Positions 32,380-41,219 of a stretch of 41,219 nt of DNA are shown piece after piece. Both the position numbers and the translations under genes were made by a program. The stretch covers positions 3,644 through 44,862 of the forward strand of contig MNCI01011849.1 of NCBI GenBank assembly GCA_015680685.1. The letters run 5' to 3'. Every line of letters starts with the position of its first letter. Within the stretch, counting starts at the first letter, position 1. The stretch is from Gnetum montanum. Its lineage: Eukaryota; Streptophyta; Gnetopsida; Gnetales; Gnetaceae. The notes under the pieces were generated by a model that worked only from the letters and a program-made list of their open reading frames with translations, had not been told where the DNA came from and made no database searches.

Positions 32380-35048
32380 TTGTTAGTGGGCATGTCTTCA
32401 ATCATAGGGATAGAGTTCAACATTTGAGCTAGTGCATCTCTATTAGTAGTAGAGGCCATGACTAGGTCATATAAGTTTAACAATGTGTTCTTTTATTTCA
32501 AGGATTGTTTAGCTTATTTCATTATTGCAAGGAAACTCTTCTCCTTGACATGAAATGTTTAAACCTTGGTAGCCTTAATTTCCTCCATTTTTTCTAGAAT
32601 TTTTGGCTTAGATTTTAATGTATGTGGCTTAGACTCCTTATTTATGGATGTAGCTAATCTTGGTATAGACCTTAGTGGGTTAACATGTTTCCAAGCCTTT
32701 TGTTTTTGATAACCTTCAGTGGGCTTAGTCATTGGTTTGGTGACAAGTTTTTTTGGTCACCTTTTTAATGATGATTTCATGTTAATTGTTGAGTTATTGG
32801 CCACAATAGGCACGCCTTGGTTATTTTTTGTCACAAGTTTTATTATTGAAGGTGGAGGGACTTAAATAATAAATGGTTCCTTAGCCTTAGAAGGATTTAT
32901 AGCATGTTTCTTAGATTGTGATGTTGAAACCATTGAAGGGGAAATGAATATAATAAAAGGCTCTTTAGGGACTGAAGGTGGTGGACTCATATGATGAAGG
33001 GCTCTCTAGGCTTTTGGTTTTGGGGCAAAGTAATAGCTAGTGGTATCTTAATGATAAATAGTTTCCTACGAGTTCTAGATCATTTGGTTGTTGTACATGA
33101 GGCTATGGTGTAAGAGTTACTATTAGAGTTTGGGGAGTTTGGATCATTCAACATCAATTTTCCATGGTCAATCATCTTCTAAAGATCATCTTTAAGGGCT
33201 ATACAAAAATTAATGTCATGAACAATTAGTTGGTAATAATGATAAAACTTGTTAAGCCTAAAGTACTTTGGTAGTTTTAGATAATCTTTGGTTGATATCA
33301 TTGGGTCTCTAGCTACCTCATAAATATGATTGTGTCTTTTACAATCTTTATCAGATAGTTGCTTCTGTTAAATATGGTTGTTTTTAAGTAACTGTTCTAG
33401 AAGCTTAGAGGGCTTCATGGGAAACTTAGTGTATTTAGACCTATCCTTGCACTTAAAGTTTGGTCTTAGATGGTTAGAAGGTATGATGTATGTGATTGAG
33501 ATGGGCTAGAAGATGTATCACATGAAGGTGAATTTAGCCTTTCTGCTCATTTAGGCTCTATTTTTATTACAACCATGGTTATTTATGCTTGTTTAGTATT
33601 ATCCTTGTTCATCCTAGTATGTTGGTCCTTGTAAGCCACATAGGCTAGATTATTTCTAGTATATGTAGTCTCTTCTATGTTCTTGATTTATGAAAAGGAT
33701 TAGATTAGTGGTTGGACTTCTACATAGTAAAGCTTTAACTTGATGAAGTCATTAACTTCTCCCTTAAAGATGGCTAAGAGATGGATTTCAAAGATGGGTT
33801 CAGGGGATCTGATTGAGCATTGCATTCCATATTTGAATGAATCTTTGAATAGGTTCAAGTGGTCCATGCCTTAATTTTATAAGTTTATCTAGGGTTATAT
33901 TAGGCTTCCAGTTATATTTGAAATAGTTGATGAATTGGTTTATCAAGTCTTTAAGGGAGGAAATAAAACCTCTAAGTAAGGTTTGGTACTAGTCCAAAGC
34001 CTTTTCTTTCAGAGACATAGGGAAAATCTACATTATTTTATGAGGACATGCTTGCAATACGAGGTACTTAGATTGAAAGGTGTTAAGGTATGCGTTAGGG
34101 TCTCCATCATAATTGTATTTGGTGAAGTTTGTAATAGGCGTGTATGCAGGTAAGGTTATTTAAGGAATGGTAGAGTTGATGAGATCATCTTGGTAGAAGT
34201 CCATAACCTTTACCATTTTTCTTATACTAGCCTCTAGTTTTTACAACTTCTTAGTAAGATCTTTGATAATTTGAAAGACTTGATTTAGGACTTGTGGAGT
34301 TCTTGAGGATTACACTTGTTGTTGTTGAATGGTTCGTGCTTGTGAAATAGACAACAATATAGACTAGATAGGTCATGTAACTATCATTGTAGGAGGATTA
34401 GACATGGGAAAAAAGGCTTGTACTAGGGCATGAGGGACAATGGAATTATTAGAAGTAAATGGATTATGTGATACACATGGAATTTGTGTTCCATAAGAAG
34501 AACTAGCCATCATCATAAAAGGAAGGCATTGAGGGAATTATCAGTGGGGGTTGAGGCATAGTAGTGAAGGATGCTAAAGCAAATAGTGAAGTGAACAAGG
34601 AAGTAGGTTGGGAATTAGAGCTTGTAGAGGTCACACAGGAAGTTTGATTCATTGTTGAAACATGAGGCATAGAGTTGAACATGGTTATGTATGGGACAAA
34701 TCATTAGAAAAGGTTCCCTATGAATGTATCTGGTTCATGCTTATCTTTGAACTCATCTTGATTCTCTGGGTGGGATCCTAAACTAGCCTTTTTACTCACT
34801 TCATCATCCTCATCCACACTCACCAATTTTGTTAACAAGTGCACGTGAAATTTAGATAATTCAATGTGATCATATGGTGAAGGGATGTACTCCTTCCCAT
34901 CCTTGTAGGTCAATTCATAGTGATTCTTAGAGTTAAGCTCTTTGTGTGGGATGTGCAAACCCACTTGGATTTTTATGCATATAAAGCTGTAATATTGCTC
35001 ATCAATGTTTATATGCATGGGACTAAGTCCTAATCTCTTGAGGATCAT
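32380..35048 (-). pseudogene. Gag remnant of the second Ty3/gypsy lineage
   Basis: Readable minus-strand blocks: an N-terminal frame (34704-35048) with KDGKEYIPSPYDHIELSKF, a Ser/Thr/Pro-rich part (about 34200-34690), the Gag domain near 33880-34140 (YDGDPNAYLNTFQSKYL, LKDLINQFINYFKYN), and a knuckle-like block near 33160-33260 (HYYQLIVHDINFCIALKDD) equivalent to the 'C..H...GH.T..C..LK..I..L' segment of Tat-type Gags, with ligands lost. It runs into the protease at its 3' end. Stops and frame changes are frequent. The element lies between repeats R1 and R2, which could be its LTRs. Confidence 0.68.
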
Positions 35049-35169
35049 ATATGCGAGTAGATTCTTGATTCAAGGTCATGAAAATGATGTTGTGTGATAG
35101 AATAGTAGAGGTAAAATGCATAAAAAGTAATAAATCAATTAATTGGTTAAGGTGATTGAGGATTTTATG

Positions 35170-35620
35170 GTTTTTAATGTTTTAAACAAGCTAAAGCTTA
35201 TAGCATATAAAGATCATAGTATGTGAAGCTTCAACATTTAAAGATTTAGTATGTGAAACTTCACAGCGTATGAAGCTTCAATGTGTGAGACTTCACAACA
35301 TTTAAATCTTCAATGTATGAAACTTCACAACATGTGAAGCTCACAGTGTGTTGGACTATAGCTAATGTAGCTATAGCTTATGAATGTTGTAGCCTACAAC
35401 TTGTGGAGCTATAATGTGTGAAGGTTTTGGCCTATAGCTTGTGAAGCTATAGCCTACAAAGGTTGTTGTTTATGAAGCTACAACTTATGGAGCTGTATCT
35501 TGTGAAAGTGTTGTAGCCTATGAAGCTATATCTTATGGAGAAGTTGTAGCCTACAAAGCTATAGCCTATGGAGGTATAACTTGTGAAATAGACATACCCT
35601 ATGAAGTTATATTGTGTGAA
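35170..35620. repeat. array of GTGAAGCT-type short repeats
   Basis: About 450 bases built from degenerate copies of words like ATGTGAAGCTTCA and TATGAAGCTATAGC, every 15-35 bases, many partly palindromic. The resemblance to the CTTGTGAAG hairpins of R1 and R2 suggests a common origin. A minus-strand frame here (35447-35641) gives a repeated peptide only because the DNA is repeated. Confidence 0.65.
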
Positions 35621-35639
35621 ATGAATAAGCTTTAAATAC

Positions 35640-36056
35640 ATTGTAACTATAAAGTAATAATTTTTTTAAAAAGTTTTGTTCTAAGTTTCTCTTTTCTAGT
35701 GTATGAAAGGGAAACGACTAAAAATTGCAAAGTGCAAATGGTAAGAATAGAGATAATAGTATGCACTACAATTGAAAAAGGTAGTGTAGGGGGATATGAT
35801 AGTGCTATGCACTACATTGGAAAAGATTAATTTTTCTATTATAAAGTGCAGGGAATAAGAGTAGCACTACGTTATAATTGCAGAATTAAAAGTAAAAATT
35901 GTTGTAAATGAAATTGGTTAACATGCCACATGTTGGGCTTTTAGAAAATCCAAAATGGAATTTTGTTGGATCAGATGAGCTCACAAGCTAAGGCAAAATG
36001 CAAGTAGAGGATTTCTTCACAATAGGTTTTAGTGAAGAAGTTAGATGGAGGTCCTC
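35640..36056. other. no recognised gene
   Basis: AT-rich sequence between the short-repeat array and R2; nothing recognised. Confidence 0.4.
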
Positions 36057-36067
36057 CTTCTAACACT
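36057..36067. repeat. 11-base direct repeat, left of R2
   Basis: CTTCTAACACT immediately before R2; the identical 11 bases follow R2 at 37206-37216. This looks like a target-site duplication made when R2 inserted. Confidence 0.6.
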
Positions 36068-37205
36068 TGAAATTGTAACGATGGAAAATTTTGGTGCGGG
36101 AAAGTGAAAAGATTCCATGTGAAATAGTTTAATTCATTGATCTATGGGCCTTGAAAAGGATCTAGAATGCCCTGAATGACCTTGTCGGTCCCTTAGGAAC
36201 TTAAAAATCTATTATCGATTAATGTAAAAATGAAAAGAAACTATGATAAAATGGATGAAACAAAGATACAATGTGAGATCTAAGAATAGAAAAATAAGAG
36301 AATAATGTAGCCAAATAGAAATAACTGCAACTCTTATATTAGATGTAATAAATCAATGAATGCAAGAATGTGTTTTAGGAAGACTACAGATCAAGGCTTT
36401 GAAAGCTTGAGAAATAAATGTACTTAATGGATACCGTACAGATTTGTAAGGTGTGTTCTACACTAGTTTTCCAATTTGATCTACAACATCACAAATTTTT
36501 GCCCTAATACTTACTCTTAGAAATTAATGCTGTTGATGCTACAAAAAGACTATCAAAATTTGTGGCAAAGCTTTGTTAATTCCTGCTAAGAGATCTGTTG
36601 TGAGATTACTCAACAGGTTCAAAAAATGGCTTCGAATTTGACATTTATAGGCTGTGAATATACTACACTAACATCTATTATAGTTTGTGAGCATTAAAAA
36701 TGGTTCTTTGGTCAAAGTACAAGGTCTTGGCTAAAAGCCCAAGTGATACACATTACTCCCATATGTTGCACAACGTGTGGGACTGCGATGTTCAACGTGT
36801 GAAGTCAAAATCCATCTTCCACATGCTGCACAGTGTTTAAAGCTAAAATTTGCAACATTTGAGGTGAAAAATAATAATTTTTATATCTTGTGAAATATTT
36901 TTAGCCTCCACAAGCTATCATACATAGAATTTACAACTTGTGAAGCATTTTACAACCTCCACAAGATGGAATGCATGGCTAGCCTATGAAGCATTTTTTA
37001 CCTCCACAATCTAGAATGCATGGGATTTACAGTGTGTGGGTTGCAAATCTCATTTTTTACATTGGGAAAACTATTTGAAACTATCAATACAAGGTCATAA
37101 TGTAGGATTTTTGGGGAAAATAAGGCAATTATTTCTACCTTTATATTTTCACCAAATAACAAGAAGAATTTTGGCTGTTGAACTTTTCCTTAGGTGTTTT
37201 ACCTA
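36068..37205. repeat. repeat R2 (1.14 kb), second copy of R1
   Basis: Same orientation and colinear with 25014-26183, including the palindromic part (36745-36850) and tandem hairpin units (36885-37035). It begins TGAAATTGTAACG and ends GTGTTTTACCTA, and lies exactly between two copies of CTTCTAACACT. An 11-base duplication is longer than the 4-6 of LTR elements and would fit a Mutator-like element, but no long terminal inverted repeats are visible. Confidence 0.7.
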
Positions 37206-37216
37206 CTTCTAACACT

Positions 37217-38560
37217 AAAAGGAAATGTTGTTGTATGAAGGTCAACCTTACTTCTAGAACTAATCAAGATTATTGTGGGAGAATTGGAATCAACTTTTCC
37301 ATAGGCAATAACTTACGTAAAGTTGTTTTAGGTGGTTGCTAGTCTACTAAGGCACTCTCGCATAAAGCCAACATATTTTTGGGATCTATGTTGGGTCACA
37401 TATTTCCAAACAAAAAAATAATGTACTTATGAAATTTATGCTAAGTAGTGTATTTTTTAGTATAAAGCCAAGACATTCTAGAAACTTACCTTATGCAGTA
37501 TGTTTCTCATCACATTCTAGTTTTTGTTTTGGGTAGCATAAACTCAACTTATTTTGATATTTTACATTGAAGCCTTTTGCTTAGTCATGCTTGCACCACT
37601 AAGCAAAAAAGTGATGTTTTACCCTTGGTAAATTTACACAGAGTTATTCTAAGATAGAAAAGCAAGATAAGGTTTAACTGTAACTTGTTTCACATAGGAT
37701 ACAGGTAGAGATTTATGAAGATGGTGATGGCTAACAACAGGATAGGTGAGTGTGGGACATTGGTAGATGCAAAGGAGGCAAAGAGTATAGTGCAATTTAT
37801 GTTACCAAATCCATCAATAGGTGAGTCTTTAGTAGCTATAGTGTCTAGGTGCATTGCCAAAAAATCCCCTTGTTTTTCTTGTTTTTCTATTTTTTTGCAT
37901 TATAATGTTATTTTCCTTGCACATAGTGTACTTTTTTTAGTAGGTGTTAGCATGTTTTCCCTAGTAAGCCCAAGTGTATTTTTTATTGCAAGGCAACTAT
38001 TTGATTGAGTGTGCTAGGGTTATTCTAGAACATGTATATATATGTTTTAGTTTGTAGGGAAAATGCTTGGGGAAATGTTTTACAATTTTGTCAAAATATT
38101 TCAGTGTTGCCTATAATTTTTTCTGATTCTGATTTTGTATTTTGACTAGCATGTCTTCTTTTTGGCATGTTTTCTTCCAAGTACACCTGAAAGCTTAGTG
38201 CATTTGATTTTCTAGTATTTTATATTTTTGTGATGTAAAATATCTCATTTATTTTGTACTTCATGTTGCATTGAATAATTTTCTTTTAGTGGTATTTTTA
38301 TGCTAGTATGTTAATCTTATGCCTAACAAGGGATATTATGCTATAAAAAAATTTGACATTATGTATAAAAATTATGCCACCTATTTTTATGTTGTTTTCT
38401 ACTATTTAAACTAACATTTTTCAATTAACTTTGTTTCAGTTATTTTTATTGTCTAAGCTAGGGCTAGTCATGTGCTATCCATATAGTTCTTGAAGTAAAG
38501 ACTATTTTAACATGTAACAAATCTATTTTAACAATTGAAAGTCTATATTTAAGTAGATTC
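37217..38560. other. no recognised gene
   Basis: T-rich on the plus strand. A 97-codon frame at 37715-38008 starts with polar residues and ends in a Phe/Leu-rich part; I recognise no family and no partner copy. Confidence 0.4.
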
Positions 38561-38564
38561 TTGT

Positions 38565-38985
38565 TGTGGTAGAGATGATTAGCATTCTTTGTTGTATGAG
38601 ACCTATGTTCTAGAATAGTCCCATACTAGACATGATGCTACACGAAAAGGCTCATAGATGGTTTAGGCTTGGAGCTAAAGATTTTCTAAGGTATCTACTA
38701 CAAAATTTCAATGTGATACTGTGGTCACACTTTAATGTTGATGTTTCCACTATAATTGTAGATACGATATTGGTAGGATCTTCCAATTACATCTTGGAGT
38801 ACATTTAAGATGATTTTGAGGATCACATGAAGTTAGTGTAGCATGTCACTGCATACTCGATAAGAATTTGTCAACTATCTAGGATATGGAAATTGCCAAG
38901 ATATTCCAAGTTTAATGTTGATGACACTTTGATGTTAAGTAGAGGTGTAAAGCATGTAGTGAGGTCGATAGATAGGTGAAGTAAG
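38565..38985 (+). pseudogene. FCP1-like (HAD-type) phosphatase domain pseudogene fragment
   Basis: The plus strand reads LGAKDFLRYLLQNFNVILWS (38670-38730), close to the 'RP...FL.....F.V..WSS' block of FCP1-homology domains. Further on comes SRIWKLPRYSKFNVDDTLML (about 38880-38940), equivalent to the 'K.L..+W......+...NTLL+DD' block. The catalytic DxDxT region is not seen upstream, and the DD that should follow TLML reads SR, so it would be inactive. Stops fall between the blocks. In plants such proteins dephosphorylate RNA polymerase II tail or other targets. The family call is from pattern recall only. Confidence 0.5.
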
Positions 38986-39039
38986 TCATATTATGTACTA
39001 GAGGTTTTCATGACTATACTCCAACTCCCATATCATGTC

Positions 39040-40520
39040 ATCATTAGGTACACTTATAGGTACATATTCTTGCATAGACCATTTATCACATTATTGCTCT
39101 TCTACTGCTTGTTCTATAATGGCACCATTTTTGAAGCAACACGAGATCTATCCTACAAATCATTTAAATCTGATGCAATCTTTTCTTACTATGCATTTTA
39201 GTGAATGTGATTTGGAGATCTCTAGATCTAGTTTGCATTTTGTATCCTTATCCTTTTTTTCATCTAGGTAAGATTGAAGATTAAAAATGAAAAGGATATA
39301 ATTACATTCATATAGCAAAATTATAAATCCCATTCAATCCTTACTTCAACTATCACTTGTAGAACCCTTACTGGGTTGCTGTTATAGATAAACATTTTAA
39401 AAACTTTAAAGATTTGATTATCACTCAAGAAAAAGGATTATTAGAACTCAACACATTAGTTGTAATGTTATCTAACTTTACTCTATTACTTAGGGATAGA
39501 AACTTATATAATGGTTTGATGCTAATAGTTTATATTCTAGTAGATATGGAATACAATAGAATTTATGCAACCATTGGAACAAGGTTATGTTTTAAACTTT
39601 TATCTAGTACCAGTATAAAAACCTTGCTTCCTTTTGGATAAAAGTCAATTTGGGTAGGATCTTCTAACATTGAGTATGGTACATTAATCAAAATTGAAGA
39701 TTTACCAATCAAACTATATATACTCAAATAGATGACACCTTAGAAAAATTCTACAACATCATTCCATTAGGAAAACTAATAGGATCTAGAAAAAAAATAT
39801 TACAAGGTAAAACTTAAGATACCTAGGTTCACTAAAAATGATCCTTTCACCATAGAAGAATGTCTAGAACTAATATAGAGAAATATTTTATTAAAACTCC
39901 TATCTTCTATAATCCCTAATTGGAGATCTTTTAGGATCACTAAACCTATAACATCTGGACCTTCTACTAAAAACCCTAAGGACAAGATTAAAAATCGTTG
40001 AAATCCTTATTTGAAGAATTAGGAATAACTACTAGTGCATCTAAAATACTTAGAGATGTCCAAGGTCAATCATCTTAAACTCAAACATGATTATATGAAG
40101 TAGAATCCACATCTAATGAGGAGACAGATCAACAAATAGATTCCTCCTATTCGCATCCATGTGTAATTAGATATCAAAATAAGTACCACTATGTAGAAAG
40201 TGATGTCCTATCAAACATAAATGTAATTGAAGAAAGCTTAGAATAAGGCTCTAAAAAAGAATTTATCCCCAAAGTATAATTATATGCCATTGAACAAGAA
40301 AAAGTAGAATGATCACAATCCTATATTAAAAGTTTTCAGTAGATCCTTCTGTAGACATGATTAAATTACAGAATCAAGCTAATTCCCATATTAGCTTAGC
40401 ATTATTTAAGGCTAGGAGATGACTTACTAAAGTTATAAAATCCTAAAGAGATCTTAAGGGAATTCATTCTTCAGTTCAAAGATGGGTTCCCAAACAAAAA
40501 TCATTAAGCCCTTCAAACCT
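39040..40520 (+). pseudogene. probable endogenous pararetrovirus remnant (movement-protein-like)
   Basis: Translated pieces of 39290-39640 resemble the 30K-type movement protein of Caulimoviridae: a 'Y-I-H-I' block near 39310, then spaced hydrophobic strands, including the open frame at 39414-39641. Downstream (39640-40520) is polar, Glu/Ser-rich coding-like text with many stops that could be the rest of the polyprotein. No coat zinc knuckle, protease or RT was found. In the virus this protein opens plasmodesmata for spread. The sequence is broken by many stops and frame changes. The family is uncertain. Confidence 0.4.
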
Positions 40521-40576
40521 AGTTGTACTAGACTACAAAACTAGCATAGATTCACCATTTGAAACAACATCAAGAA

Positions 40577-40770
40577 ATCTCATGTTGCAACTTGTAACCT
40601 TCACCATCAAACCCAAGGTTGGAATTTTATTGTGAAATGTGAAGATTGTAATCCATGAGATGCAATTTCACACACTTTAACTTTTGGGGCTGAAAAAATG
40701 CCTCATATGTTGTTATGGCCTTACTTTCCAAGTGGAAAAAAGTCATGCCATGTCTATATTTGGGCTTGGG
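40577..40770. repeat. direct repeat, copy 1 (partner at 41018)
   Basis: Begins CATGTTGCAACTTGTAACC and ends near GTCTATATTTGGGCTT. It aligns with 41018-41216 in the same orientation, 441 bases apart, with substitutions and small indels. Confidence 0.65.
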
Positions 40771-41017
40771 AAGGTTAAAAATGCCTTTTGGACTATCAAA
40801 ATTGGCATTTTCATGAGTTTTATGGGGTTTATAGACATAACTACGCTAGAATCATCCATGCCCAATGTTGGGGGGTTTGGATTTTCAACTTCCCAAAAAT
40901 GGCCAATGTATTTGCCACAAATCTATGTTTCTTCACAAGGTTAGTGTTCAAGTGATTGAGGTTTTCATTTTTCAACAAATTTCAACATTATTCCAACTGA
41001 AACACCATAAAAAATTG

Positions 41018-41216
41018 CATGTTGTAATCATTTTTCATCATGTAGCCTTCACCCCATGAAACTTGAGGCAAAACTTCATTGTAAACATAAGGATTATAAT
41101 CTATGAGGGGAAATCTCTCATATTTCATAGTTTTGGGGTTGAAATATGCCTCATAAGTCATCCAAGCCTCATCCCCCAAGCGGAAAAAGTCATGTATTGT
41201 CTATATTTGGGTTTTT
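41018..41216. repeat. direct repeat, copy 2, running to the window edge
   Basis: Begins CATGTTGTAATCATTTTTC and ends GTCTATATTTGGGTTT. A 63-codon minus-strand frame (40988-41179) crosses it but is not open in copy 1. The unit may continue beyond the window as a tandem array of about 440-base period. Confidence 0.6.
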
Positions 41217-41219
41217 TTT

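Noticed and set aside
35447-35641. Minus-strand frame with repeated GYSF/YNFI-like peptide
   Set aside because: The repetition comes from the underlying short DNA repeats.
37715-38008. 97-codon plus-strand frame
   Set aside because: No family recognised, no second copy and a composition-driven Phe-rich end; noted only as an unassigned frame.

Overview
This is a stretch of plant nuclear DNA, AT-rich and packed with decayed mobile elements. I see no intact host gene, no rRNA or tRNA gene, and nothing bacterial. The evidence for a plant is: Ty3/gypsy elements with a primer-binding site matching tRNA-Asp, a Ty1/copia-type element with an initiator-tRNA-Met-like site, a broken receptor-like kinase of the plant LRR-III type, and a probable plant pararetrovirus remnant. 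One run of 66 N (21534-21599) shows this is a draft assembly. The species cannot be told; a large, repeat-rich genome is likely.

Left third (1 to 23206): at least three related Ty3/gypsy elements lie head to tail, all on the minus strand. E1 (1-7176) has gag, protease, reverse transcriptase, RNase H and integrase remnants, a PBS and a complete 5' LTR. Its 3' end lies outside the window. E2 (7177-9392) is a 5' LTR, PBS and a gag cut off exactly where E1's LTR begins. E3 (9393-23206) again has the full gag-pol order, and its 5' LTR is split by later insertions. The simplest reading is E1 inside E2 inside E3. Pol is riddled with stops and frameshifts; both RTs keep the FMDD catalytic motif, while both integrases have lost catalytic residues.

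Nested in the E3 LTR (15900-22675) is a copia-type element with two LTRs of about 1.05-1.1 kb, a PBS, a polypurine tract, a gag zinc knuckle and a second unusual coding remnant, but no recognisable pol. After the assembly gap comes a third LTR of the same family. All three LTRs carry an array of about a dozen near-palindromic AAGAYRTCTT-like motifs upstream of a TATA box. A shorter array of the same motif sits inside the element, directly upstream of the second coding remnant. This is the most interesting structure in the window.

Right half (23207-41219): two copies (R1, R2) of a 1.1-1.2 kb repeat rich in small hairpins flank about 10 kb. Between them are short tandem arrays, an intronless, 5'-truncated LRR receptor-kinase pseudogene (+ strand), and a gag-protease remnant of a different Ty3/gypsy lineage (minus strand). 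Beyond R2 are a probable FCP1-like phosphatase-domain pseudogene, a probable endogenous pararetrovirus movement-protein remnant, and a direct repeat that runs to the right edge. Nothing here appears to encode a working protein; the interest lies in element structure, nesting and repeated regulatory motifs.
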